From Paenibacillus apiarius (lineage in GTDB: Bacteria > Bacillota > Bacilli > Paenibacillales > Paenibacillaceae): 64,000 nt of DNA. Each line of letters begins with the position of its first letter. Position 1 is the stretch's first letter. Of the stretch, positions 43,446 to 51,482 are shown one piece after another. The notes under the pieces are model-generated. The model was not told the DNA's origin. It made no database searches and saw only the letters and a program-made list of their open reading frames with translations. The stretch covers positions 4,402,001-4,466,000 of the forward strand of contig NZ_JAFFHZ010000001.1 of NCBI RefSeq assembly GCF_017052585.1. The letters run 5' to 3'. The translations under genes were made by a program, and so were the position numbers.

Positions 43446-43618
43446 ACCTAGCAGCTCCTTTCGTCTCTATCCTATCGTTATAGCAAAAAAAGGATGCTTT
43501 GAAAAGGAAAAGAATAGGCGAAAGGGGTTTCGTGTGATATAATAATTCTGCCATAAAATTCATGGAATCTCCCCTTGACAGCACGAACGACATCATCGTC
43601 CTTGTAATTACAGCTTTC

Positions 43619-43632
43619 TGAAAGCGGTTTTA
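43619..43632. promoter_or_regulatory. weak cre-like site between acuA and acsA
   Basis: TGAAAGCGGTTTTA fits the CcpA cre consensus (TGWAARCGYTWNCW) at 12 of 14 positions. acsA and acuA are known CcpA targets in B. subtilis, and ccpA is encoded 4 kb away. Confidence 0.35.
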
Positions 43633-43706
43633 TCGCAGCGTCTGAAATCGCCCGATGGCTGAAGCGACCAATAAAGAAGGGAAAGAAATAGGAGGATGAA
43701 ACGACT

Positions 43707-45431
43707 ATGAGTAACGTGCAAGGAGAAATCATTGCTGCATCAGCGAGCAACCCGAATATGCAGAGCTATGAAAATTGGGCGGACAGTTTCAATTGGGAAG
43801 ACGTGGAGAAGCAATTTACTTGGTATGACACCGGAAAAGTAAATATGGCGCACGAAGCGATCGATCGTCATGTCGCGAATGGACGCGGAGACAAGGTGGC
43901 GCTCCACTACATCGACGCGGAGCGGGAGGAGTCGTACACATACGACGATATGCGCCGCAGGACGAATCAATTTGCCAATGTGTTGCGCAAGCACGGCATC
44001 CAGAAGGGCGACCGCGTTTTTATCTTTATGCCGCGCACGCCAGAGCTGTATTTCAGCTTTATGGGCGTGCTGAAGGTGGGGGCGGTTGTAGGGCCGCTAT
44101 TTGAGGCATTTATGGAAACGGCCGTCAAAGACCGGCTGGAGGACAGCGGCGCAGTAGCGATCGTCACGACGTCAACGCTGCTTCAGCGCGTGAAGCGTGA
44201 CGACCTGCCTGAATTGAAGCATATTATCGTAGTCGGCAGCGATGTGAAGACTGACGAAGGATTGATTGATTATCACGCCGAGATGGCCGAAGCGCTGGAA
44301 GAAGCGGAGATCGAATGGCTGGAGCGGGAAGATGGTCTAATTATGCATTATACGTCCGGTTCGACTGGCAAGCCGAAGGGCGTCTATCATGTCCAAAATG
44401 TGATGATTCAACAAGCTTATACAGGCAAGATCGTGTTGGATTTGAAGGAGGATGACGTATACTGGTGCACGGGCGATCCGGGCTGGGTCACCGGGACGTC
44501 CTACGGCATCTTCTCCCCATGGCTGAACGGCGTCACCAATGTCGTTCGCGGCGGGCGCTTCAGTCCGCAGGACTGGTACGGCACGATTGAAAAATATAAA
44601 GTGACGGTGTGGTATAGCGCGCCTACCGCTTTCCGCATGCTGATGGGCGCCGGCAACGATGTCATCGCGAACTTTGACTTATCCAGCCTGCGCCATGTGC
44701 TGTCCGTAGGCGAACCTCTGAATCCGGAGGTCGTGCGCTGGGGGCTGAAAGCGTATAACCATCGCATTCACGATACGTGGTGGATGACGGAAACGGGCGC
44801 GCATATGATATGCAATTATCCGGCAATGCCGATCAAGCCGGGATCGATGGGACGTCCGGTGCCAGGCATCGAAGCGGCTATTCTCGATGATCAAGGCAAC
44901 GTGCTGCCGCCGTATCGCATGGGCAATCTGGCGATTCGCACGCCGTGGCCGTCGATGATGCGCAAAGTGTGGAACAACCCGGCCAAATACGAGGAATATT
45001 TTCGCTTCTCCGGCTGGTACATCTCCGGGGATTCCGCGTATATGGATGAAGAAGGCTACTTCTGGTTCCAGGGACGGGTCGATGACGTCATCAACACGTC
45101 CGGAGAACGAGTCGGTCCATTCGATGTCGAGAGCAAGCTGGTCGAGCATCCGGCCGTGGCGGAAGCCGGTGTCATCGGCAAGCCGGACCCGATTCGCGGG
45201 GAGATCATCAAGGCGTTCATTTCCTTGCGCGAAGGGTATACGCCTTCCGATGAGCTCAAAGCGGAGATTGCCCAATTCGTCAAGCAAGGGCTGTCCGCTC
45301 ATTCAGCACCGCGGGAAATCGAGTTCAAGGACAAACTGCCAAAGACGCGTTCCGGTAAAATCATGCGCCGCGTGCTGAAGGCATGGGAATTGAACCTTCC
45401 GACTGGAGATCTGTCAACGATAGAGGATTAA
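43707..45431 (+). CDS. acsA: acetyl-CoA synthetase (acetate-CoA ligase)
   Basis: A 574-residue AMP-forming enzyme that activates acetate. P-loop YTSGSTGKPKGVYHV near residue 215, HDTWWMTETGAHM, WYISGDSAYMDEEGYFWF, GRVDDVINTSGERVGPFDVE and the C-terminal PKTRSGKIMRR with the regulatory Lys near residue 551, the target of AcuA. AGGAGG lies before the ATG. Length matches the shorter Bacillus AcsA form. Confidence 0.95.
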   Translation: MSNVQGEIIAASASNPNMQSYENWADSFNWEDVEKQFTWYDTGKVNMAHEAIDRHVANGRGDKVALHYIDAEREESYTYDDMRRRTNQFANVLRKHGIQKGDRVFIFMPRTPELYFSFMGVLKVGAVVGPLFEAFMETAVKDRLEDSGAVAIVTTSTLLQRVKRDDLPELKHIIVVGSDVKTDEGLIDYHAEMAEALEEAEIEWLEREDGLIMHYTSGSTGKPKGVYHVQNVMIQQAYTGKIVLDLKEDDVYWCTGDPGWVTGTSYGIFSPWLNGVTNVVRGGRFSPQDWYGTIEKYKVTVWYSAPTAFRMLMGAGNDVIANFDLSSLRHVLSVGEPLNPEVVRWGLKAYNHRIHDTWWMTETGAHMICNYPAMPIKPGSMGRPVPGIEAAILDDQGNVLPPYRMGNLAIRTPWPSMMRKVWNNPAKYEEYFRFSGWYISGDSAYMDEEGYFWFQGRVDDVINTSGERVGPFDVESKLVEHPAVAEAGVIGKPDPIRGEIIKAFISLREGYTPSDELKAEIAQFVKQGLSAHSAPREIEFKDKLPKTRSGKIMRRVLKAWELNLPTGDLSTIED

Positions 45432-45433
45432 TG

Positions 45434-45462
45434 TTGACAAATCCATAATCGTGGGATATTAT
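45434..45462 (+). promoter_or_regulatory. strong promoter of the sugar ABC/PTS gene run
   Basis: TTGACA and TATTAT with a 17-base spacer, starting three bases after the acsA stop. Transcripts would begin near 45469 and meet the hairpins at 45515-45593 before the first gene. Confidence 0.75.
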
Positions 45463-45514
45463 CCCAATAGCGAAGCGAATTTGCAACGCGCAACGACAAG
45501 TATAGAAGAATGGA

Positions 45515-45546
45515 CATAACATGTTACCGCAAGGGCATCCGTTATG
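45515..45546 (+). promoter_or_regulatory. candidate RAT-like antiterminator hairpin
   Basis: CATAAC (45515) pairs with GTTATG (45541-45546), enclosing ATGTTACCGCAAGGGCATCC. The core TGTTAC...GGCA recalls RAT sites bound by BglG/LicT/GlcT proteins. The 3' arm and loop use bases 45531-45546, which are also the 5' arm of the terminator, so the two structures exclude each other. A BglG-family protein is encoded at 50541-51380 in the same gene run. Confidence 0.55.
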
Positions 45547-45593
45547 GAAGTTCAGTCGCAATATGACTGCCTTCTTAACGTATGCCCTTTTTG
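45531..45593 (+). terminator. leader terminator (attenuator) before the ABC importer genes
   Basis: AAGGGCAT at 45531 pairs with ATGCCCTT ending at 45589, then GTTA/TAAC, GAAG/CTTC and CAGTC/GACTG inward, giving a long stable hairpin followed by TTTTT at 45588-45592. It lies between a strong promoter and the first gene of the run, so it must be bypassed for expression. Confidence 0.75.
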
Positions 45594-45653
45594 TCGTTCC
45601 AAGTTCTCGCTTGCTTATAGAACTATCATCTAATTTGGAGAGGGGCAACCGTT

Positions 45654-47045
45654 ATGAACGCAAAGCGTCCCGCTTGGGGCAATTCCCTGATGCTGCTCAT
45701 CATATGCGTGCTGGCCGCGATGATGGCGGCAGGCTGTAATTCAGACGGCAAGATGAATGAAACGACGGGCAGCAACGGCAATGGCGCAGAGACGACGCGG
45801 AAAGTGGAGTCGAAGCAAGGGAATACAGATAAAGGCAATGATGAAGTGTCGGGCGACTTCGAAATCCAATATTTTGTGGGCGGCTACGGCGATCAGGGCT
45901 GGAAGATGATTTTGGCGGAATTTCAGAAGAAATACCCGAATGTGAAATTGAAAGAATCGGCAGGCTCCAAAATCAATGATCAGATGAAACCGCGCTGGAT
46001 TCAGGGGAACCCGCCTGACTTCGTATACATTGACGGTGCGGGATCGAATGCGACGCAAATGGTGCTTGATGACCAGCTGATGGATTTGACCGATTATTAT
46101 AAGGATGCCAAAAACGCCGATGGCAATATGATCAAGGATGAGCTGTTGTTGAAGCCGATTGAATATGACGGCAAAATTTACACACTTCCGTTCGTATTCG
46201 GCTCGTGGGGCGTGTTCTATGATAAGAAGCTATTCGCCGATAATGGATGGGCCGAGCCGAAAGATTTCGACAGCTTTTTGAGCGAGTCCCAAAAGATTGC
46301 AGACTCCGGAAAAGTGAATGCGCCGCTTATTTACACAGGAAAATACCCGTACTATTTCACCAGCGGCATTCTGGATTCGGCGTTTGTCGTGAACAACAAT
46401 GACGATACGTCGATCTTACTCGAAATGGCAGCGCTGAAAGAGGGTATCTTCAAGAGCGAACCGGTAAAGAAAGCGTTGGCGCAAATGGTGCGAATGAGGG
46501 ATGCCGGCATCATTGATCCAGCCTCGGCACCGATTAACCACATCGATTCGCAGATGCTGTTCCTCCAGCATAAAAATGCATTTATTCCGAACGGTCTTTG
46601 GCTGGAAAATGAAATGCAGAAGGATGTGCCGCAAGGTTTTGAATTCGGTTTCATCCCTTCCATTACGCAGTCGGCAGGGGGCAAATACATCGCGATACCG
46701 TTTACGGCAACGGTCGGCATTGCGAAGAAAGCGAAAAACCCTGCCGCGGCAAAAGCTTTCTTGGAATTTTTGCTCACGAAGCAGTCGGCTGTCACATGGG
46801 CGGAACAGACTGGATCTCTGGGCAATCTGAAAGCAGATCTCGACAATTCCAATGCAAGCGCCCTCGTGAAGTCGGCGATGAAATTTTACGAGTCTGACAA
46901 TACGATCGTAGCGCCTTACGTGCAACTGAATGCGGATGTAGACAAGGTGAAGCAAGATTCTACGCTTGCGCTTATGACCGGCAGCATCACGCCTGAAGAA
47001 TGGATGGATCGGATGGAGAAGGCGGCAGCGAAGGCGCGAAAATAA
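45654..47045 (+). CDS. sugar-binding lipoprotein of ABC importer (NgcE-like)
   Basis: A 463-residue lipoprotein: signal SLMLLIICVLAAMMA, lipobox MAAGC near residue 28, an S/N/G/K-rich linker, then a family 1 sugar-binding fold (FEIQYFVGGYGDQGWKMILA, NPPDFVYIDGAGSNATQMVL, FVFGSWGVFYDKKLFADNGW, GKYIAIPFTATVGIAKKAKN). It most resembles NgcE-type GlcNAc/diacetylchitobiose-binding proteins; the GlcNAc-type EIICB downstream fits. GAGAGGGG precedes the ATG. First gene behind the attenuator. Confidence 0.85.
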   Translation: MNAKRPAWGNSLMLLIICVLAAMMAAGCNSDGKMNETTGSNGNGAETTRKVESKQGNTDKGNDEVSGDFEIQYFVGGYGDQGWKMILAEFQKKYPNVKLKESAGSKINDQMKPRWIQGNPPDFVYIDGAGSNATQMVLDDQLMDLTDYYKDAKNADGNMIKDELLLKPIEYDGKIYTLPFVFGSWGVFYDKKLFADNGWAEPKDFDSFLSESQKIADSGKVNAPLIYTGKYPYYFTSGILDSAFVVNNNDDTSILLEMAALKEGIFKSEPVKKALAQMVRMRDAGIIDPASAPINHIDSQMLFLQHKNAFIPNGLWLENEMQKDVPQGFEFGFIPSITQSAGGKYIAIPFTATVGIAKKAKNPAAAKAFLEFLLTKQSAVTWAEQTGSLGNLKADLDNSNASALVKSAMKFYESDNTIVAPYVQLNADVDKVKQDSTLALMTGSITPEEWMDRMEKAAAKARK

Positions 47046-47141
47046 CGGCAAAGACGAGGCGAATGCGCTAGGAACCGGATGTGTGCGGCTGTCCGCCGCA
47101 TGCATCATTCCCAATACAATGTGAAATGGAGGGAGACATGC

Positions 47142-48092
47142 GTGAACAGCGCGCCACCTGGGGCAGGCATGCCGGGTAAGCCGGAAGCGCCCCGCGGCTT
47201 CACCTGGAAGACGAAACGAAACATGTTCATGCTCGTGTTCACCGTACCGACGTTGTTGTTTTTTTGCTTATTTATGATATATCCGATTTTTCACGGACTC
47301 TATTTCAGCTTTACCGATTGGTCTGGAGGCTCGGAGACGAAAAACTTCATTGGATTCGACAACTATAAGGAAATGCTTACGGATCCGATTATCAGCACGG
47401 CGATTGCAAACGACTATTTCCTCGTATTTTGGAAAGTGATCGGCATTGTCGGACTAGGTGTAATGTTCGCCGTCGTATTGACAAGGTTCCGGCTGCGTGG
47501 AACCGGATTTTTCCGGTCCGTCTTTTTTATTCCGAACATATTATCCGTGGTTGTCATCGGAGTGCTGTGGAATTACATTTACAATCCGAGCATCGGATTT
47601 TTGAATTCTTTTCTGTCCTTGTTTACGGACGGGAAGGTGCAGACACCATGGCTCGGCGATACAAAGCTCGCGATATGGATGCTTCTGCCGCCCTCGATTT
47701 GGGCAGGGATCGGATTTGTCATGATTCTCGTCATCGCGGCCATATTGAATATTCCAAAAGATTTGTACGAGGCGGCAAGCATCGATGGCGCGCAGGAGTG
47801 GCAGCAATTTTGGCGGATTACGATGCCGCTTGCATGGGAGCAGATTAAAGTCTCCATTCTGTGGGTCGTCATGACGACGCTGAATGGCTCCTTCGTCATC
47901 GTATGGATGATGACGGAAGGGGGACCGGACAACTCAACGCAGGTGATGGGCTCTTACTTGTATCAAATGGGCTTCCGGCAATACCATTTCGGCTATGCTT
48001 CCGCTATCGGCGTCCTTATTCTTATCCTGTCGTTAATTACGACTTTGGCGTTGCAGCGCCTTATGCGCAGAGATGCGGTGGAGTTGGCCTAA
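47142..48092 (+). CDS. sugar ABC importer permease, MalF/UgpA type
   Basis: A 316-residue membrane protein with six helices (MFMLVFTVPTLLFFCLFMIY first) and the EAA loop YEAASIDGAQEWQQFWRITM, which docks the ATPase. GTG 47142 was chosen for GGAGGG eight bases upstream; frames open earlier are not coding. Pairs with the next gene as a heterodimer. No ATPase gene lies in this run, so a shared MsmX-like ATPase encoded elsewhere is probably used. Confidence 0.9.
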   Translation: MNSAPPGAGMPGKPEAPRGFTWKTKRNMFMLVFTVPTLLFFCLFMIYPIFHGLYFSFTDWSGGSETKNFIGFDNYKEMLTDPIISTAIANDYFLVFWKVIGIVGLGVMFAVVLTRFRLRGTGFFRSVFFIPNILSVVVIGVLWNYIYNPSIGFLNSFLSLFTDGKVQTPWLGDTKLAIWMLLPPSIWAGIGFVMILVIAAILNIPKDLYEAASIDGAQEWQQFWRITMPLAWEQIKVSILWVVMTTLNGSFVIVWMMTEGGPDNSTQVMGSYLYQMGFRQYHFGYASAIGVLILILSLITTLALQRLMRRDAVELA

Positions 48093-48120
48093 TACTCTTA
48101 TACAGAAGGGGGCGATCGAT

Positions 48121-48978
48121 TTGCAACCTGCACGGCAGCATAAGCATAACAACCCCGTCATCCGCTGGTTGCTCTACACATTCATGGCGGTGTGGAGCAT
48201 CTGCGTCATTTATCCGCTCATTTGGACCGTTCTCGGATCGTTAAAGAGCAATCAGCAATTTATGCTCGATGCACCCTGGAGCCTGCCGGATTGGCCGTTT
48301 CGCTGGGACAACTTCGCGAACGTCTGGAACAATTACAATTTAGGAACGTATTTTATGAATTCCCTCCTGGTGACGATTGCGAGTACGGGTTTGGCGTTGT
48401 TGCTGGCATCCACGACCTCTTACATCATTGCGCGTTTTCCGTTCCGCGGCAGCCTTGCCTTGTATAACCTCTACTTAGCCAGCATGATGATTCCGCTTAT
48501 ATTAGGATTGATTCCATTATTTTTCCTGTTGTCCGATCTAGGGCTCGATAATTCGCTGTTCGGTCTTAGTCTTGTTTATACCGCTATTAATTTGCCCTTC
48601 GGCATATTTGTGCTAGTCGGATTTTTCAAATCGATGCCCACAGAGCTGGATGAAGCGGCTTCAATCGACGGCAGCTCCCATTACGGCGTGTTCTTTCGCA
48701 TCATGCTTCCGCTGGCCAAGCCCGGGATTATTTCGGTAGGCATGATGAACGTATTGAACATTTGGAACGAATATATTATCGGTACGGTGCTTGTGAACGA
48801 TCCTGCCAAATATACGATTCCTGTCGGTATTGCGGTCATGCAGGCGGAAATGCAATACCGTACCGAGTGGGGAGCTTTGTTTGCGGGACTGCTGCTATCC
48901 ATCGTGCCGGTTCTTATCTTATATACGATCTTCCAAAGACAGATCACGAGCGGAATGATGGCGGGAGCCGTGAAATAA
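48121..48978 (+). CDS. sugar ABC importer permease, MalG/UgpE type
   Basis: A 285-residue membrane protein with six helices and EAA loop LDEAASIDGSSHYGVFFRIM. The start is taken as TTG 48121 with AAGGGGG eight bases upstream, giving MQPARQHKHNNPVIRWLLYT. The C-terminal IFQRQITSGMMAGAVK is the standard end of this family. Second half of the permease dimer with the 47142 gene. Confidence 0.9.
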   Translation: MQPARQHKHNNPVIRWLLYTFMAVWSICVIYPLIWTVLGSLKSNQQFMLDAPWSLPDWPFRWDNFANVWNNYNLGTYFMNSLLVTIASTGLALLLASTTSYIIARFPFRGSLALYNLYLASMMIPLILGLIPLFFLLSDLGLDNSLFGLSLVYTAINLPFGIFVLVGFFKSMPTELDEAASIDGSSHYGVFFRIMLPLAKPGIISVGMMNVLNIWNEYIIGTVLVNDPAKYTIPVGIAVMQAEMQYRTEWGALFAGLLLSIVPVLILYTIFQRQITSGMMAGAVK

Positions 48979-48988
48979 GGTAACTGAA

Positions 48989-49027
48989 GTGCGAGATCAA
49001 AAGGGGACTCATTGAACAACCTCTTAA
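48989..49027 (+). repeat. dispersed palindromic repeat, second-half type
   Basis: GTGCGAGATCAAAAGGGGAC, then TCATTGAACAACCTCTTAAA, 11 bases after the permease stop and just before the ribosome site of the EIICB gene. Confidence 0.6.
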
Positions 49028-49041
49028 AGTAGGTGCGGAGC

Positions 49042-50481
49042 ATGCGATTGATGTCTTGTATGCAGCAGATCGGGCGTTCGCTCATGATTCCGATTGCAGT
49101 GCTTCCCGCTGCGTCAATCTTGGTTCGAATCGGACAATTTCAATTTGAGGCCCCTTGGCTTGCGGCTTTTGCCAGTGTCTGCAAGCTAGGGGGCGATGCC
49201 ATTTTTGGGAACCTGCCGGTTTTTTTTGCCATCGGCGTGGCGATTGGGTTGACTTCCGGCCAAGGTGTAGCCGCACTGGCGGCGGCGGTAGGCTATTTCG
49301 TATTTACGAATGTGTTGAAGCATTTTGAAGCAGGAGCCGGCGCCGAGCTCGATACGGGCGTGCTTGGGGGCATGATTTGCGGCGGTCTTGCCGCGTGGCT
49401 GTATCAGCGGTTTCATCAAATTAAACTGCCGGAGGCATTAGGATTTTTCGGCGGAAAACGGTTTGTGCCGCTTATTACTTCGCTTGTTATGGTCGTTGCC
49501 GGAGTCGGAGTGGGGTTCATTTGGCCTGCAGTGCAGCAACTGATCCGGGAAGTGGGCACGGGAGCGATGACGTCCGGGGAATGGGGGGCGGGGGTTTACG
49601 GCATATTGAACCGCCTGCTTATCCCTACGGGGCTGCATCATATTTTGAATAATATCGCATGGTTTCAAATCGGCGAATTCACGAATTCGGCCGGCAGCAT
49701 CATACGCGGCGATATGTGGAGATTCCACGCAGGCGATCCGACAGCCGGCCTCTTTATGACAGGCTTTTTCCCCGTCATGATGTTCGGGCTTCCAGGCTAT
49801 GCCTTGGCCATCGTTCATGCCGCGCACCGCGAGGAACGCAAGCGCATCGCCTCGATTATGCTGACCGCATCGTTAACGAGCTTTTTGACGGGAATTACGG
49901 AGCCGCTCGAGTTTGCCTTTTTGCTGACCGTTCCCTTGTTGTATGCCATCCATGCGGTGTTAACCGGGATTGCGATGATGTTGGCGGCATGGCTTGATAT
50001 ACGGGCTGGCTTTGGATTTTCCGCCGGGTTTATCGATATGGTCATTACGTGGACGAATGGCCGCCATATGTGGCTGCTCCTATTGTTGGGACTCATTTAC
50101 TTTGGATTGTATTACACCGTGGCTGCCCTTGCCATTAAAGTATTTCATCTGCAGACGCCGGGCAGGCGCGAGACAACGTTCCATGAAGCGGTTGAGCCGA
50201 CAGGACTGCTGTCTGAGGAGCTGGAAAGCAAGCTGGAGCAAATTATTGGATGTGTCGGCGGGATGGGCAACATTCGTTCTGCGGATGCCTGCATTACGAG
50301 GCTGCGGCTGCAGCTGTGGGACGATGCGAAAGTGGATGAAGCCGGACTGTTGAGGCTGGGGGCCTTTGGCTTCATGCGAATGGCGACAGGACATGTTCAT
50401 ATTATTATGGGAACCGATTCCGATATATTGCGTGAAAAAATAGAGCAGAGACTTGGCGTAGCTGCATATATCAATGGGTAG
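49042..50481 (+). CDS. PTS EIICB permease, GlcNAc type (NagP/NagE-like)
   Basis: A 479-residue PTS permease without an EIIA domain. EIIC: MIPIAVLPAASILVRIGQF, GLHHILNNIAWFQIGEF, GDPTAGLFMTGFFPVMMFG, TGITEPLEFAFLL. EIIB active Cys in SADACITRLRLQL near residue 417. ATG 49042 is preceded by AGGTGCGGAGC; a GTG at 49033 is possible. EIIA could be borrowed from the EIICBA at 33967. Followed by an antiterminator gene. Confidence 0.9.
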   Translation: MRLMSCMQQIGRSLMIPIAVLPAASILVRIGQFQFEAPWLAAFASVCKLGGDAIFGNLPVFFAIGVAIGLTSGQGVAALAAAVGYFVFTNVLKHFEAGAGAELDTGVLGGMICGGLAAWLYQRFHQIKLPEALGFFGGKRFVPLITSLVMVVAGVGVGFIWPAVQQLIREVGTGAMTSGEWGAGVYGILNRLLIPTGLHHILNNIAWFQIGEFTNSAGSIIRGDMWRFHAGDPTAGLFMTGFFPVMMFGLPGYALAIVHAAHREERKRIASIMLTASLTSFLTGITEPLEFAFLLTVPLLYAIHAVLTGIAMMLAAWLDIRAGFGFSAGFIDMVITWTNGRHMWLLLLLGLIYFGLYYTVAALAIKVFHLQTPGRRETTFHEAVEPTGLLSEELESKLEQIIGCVGGMGNIRSADACITRLRLQLWDDAKVDEAGLLRLGAFGFMRMATGHVHIIMGTDSDILREKIEQRLGVAAYING

Positions 50482-50540
50482 CGCATAGGATTGGCATAGA
50501 GCGGAGTGGACGTTTCAGGATCAGATGGAGGGGAAGTCAA

Positions 50541-51380
50541 ATGATTGAACGCAAAATTGTTCATATCCTATCTCATAACGTTGTCATGACCAAGCTGTCA
50601 ACGGGTAAGAACTCCATCGTTTTCGGCAAGGGGATTGGGTTTCAAAGAAAACCGGGCATGCCCGTCAATGAGACGGACATCAAACAAGAATTTTTGCTGC
50701 AAACCTCTGCGGTTCTGGAACATTATGAGCATATTTTGAATGCTGTCGATTTCAAAATTATCGGAGTCGTGGAGGAAGTGATCGCCTTTGCTCAAGGGCA
50801 TTTGGAGGGCGACTTCTCCGAAACGATTCATGCGTCGTTAGTGGATCATATTAATTTGGCTATTGAGCGCACGCAGCGCGGTCTTTTCATTCGCAATCCG
50901 TTCATGTTTGAAATTCAGCATTTATACCGGGATGAGTACCGCGTTGCGGAGCATGCGGTTGAATATTTGAACGAGCAGCTTGATGTGGAGCTGCCGCCGG
51001 ATGAAGTTGCATTTTTGGCGATGCATTTTCATGGGGCAAGGCAGAGGGAGAAGGGAGGACATGCCATTTCTGAAATCAAGATCATTTCCAAAGTGTTGGA
51101 AGAAGGCAAGAAGATAGGCATCCGTTTTGATGAATCCCTGTCGACCGTCCTGTTTATCGGACATGTAAAAGGGCTGATTGACAGAGTGAAGGCAGGAAAG
51201 ACCTTGAATAATTCGCTGCTGGTTCAGATTCGGCAAGAATATGAGGATACGTTCGAAAAAGCAATCGTGCTGGCCGGAGCGATTGCTGACGGAGTGATGA
51301 AGCCCGTGCCCGCGGAGGAAATCGGATTTCTAACGATGCATCTGGAGCGCTTGGTTCAACGTCAGAACTTCGTTCTCTAA
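50541..51380 (+). CDS. BglG/GlcT-family transcription antiterminator
   Basis: A 279-residue RNA-binding regulator. The CAT RNA-binding domain (residues 1-60: VVMTKLSTGKNSIVFGKGIG, FQRKPGMPV) is followed by PRD1 and PRD2. All four regulatory His are present: SLVDHINLAIE, FLAMHFHGARQ, LFIGHVKGLID and FLTMHLERL. When active it binds a RAT hairpin and prevents termination; PTS phosphorylation controls it. The only suitable leader structure in the run is the one at 45515-45593. Ribosome site GGAGGGG. Confidence 0.92.
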   Translation: MIERKIVHILSHNVVMTKLSTGKNSIVFGKGIGFQRKPGMPVNETDIKQEFLLQTSAVLEHYEHILNAVDFKIIGVVEEVIAFAQGHLEGDFSETIHASLVDHINLAIERTQRGLFIRNPFMFEIQHLYRDEYRVAEHAVEYLNEQLDVELPPDEVAFLAMHFHGARQREKGGHAISEIKIISKVLEEGKKIGIRFDESLSTVLFIGHVKGLIDRVKAGKTLNNSLLVQIRQEYEDTFEKAIVLAGAIADGVMKPVPAEEIGFLTMHLERLVQRQNFVL

Positions 51381-51410
51381 GGTGCGTATTCAGAAGGACT
51401 TCATGAATGG
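51381..51410 (+). repeat. degenerate copy of the dispersed repeat
   Basis: GGTGCGTATTCAGAAGGACT, then TCATGAATGG, directly after the antiterminator stop. Match is partial, so this is tentative. Confidence 0.35.
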
Positions 51411-51417
51411 CTGCATA

Positions 51418-51458
51418 AAAAAGAGGACAGGGCTGCTACATGCATCCTGTCCTCTTGC
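51418..51458. terminator. terminator between antiterminator and PBP genes
   Basis: AAGAGGACAGG pairs with CCTGTCCTCTT. On the minus strand it is followed by a long T run, so it chiefly ends the PBP gene; on the plus strand the T run is poor. Confidence 0.85.
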
Positions 51459-51482
51459 TATGTGTAACGGAATGAATGCCCG

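Noticed and set aside
45521-45739. Possible leader peptide frame starting inside the attenuator
   Set aside because: No ribosome site before the ATG, no run of regulatory codons, and it continues out of frame into the binding-protein gene. RNA antitermination by the encoded BglG-family protein explains the leader better.
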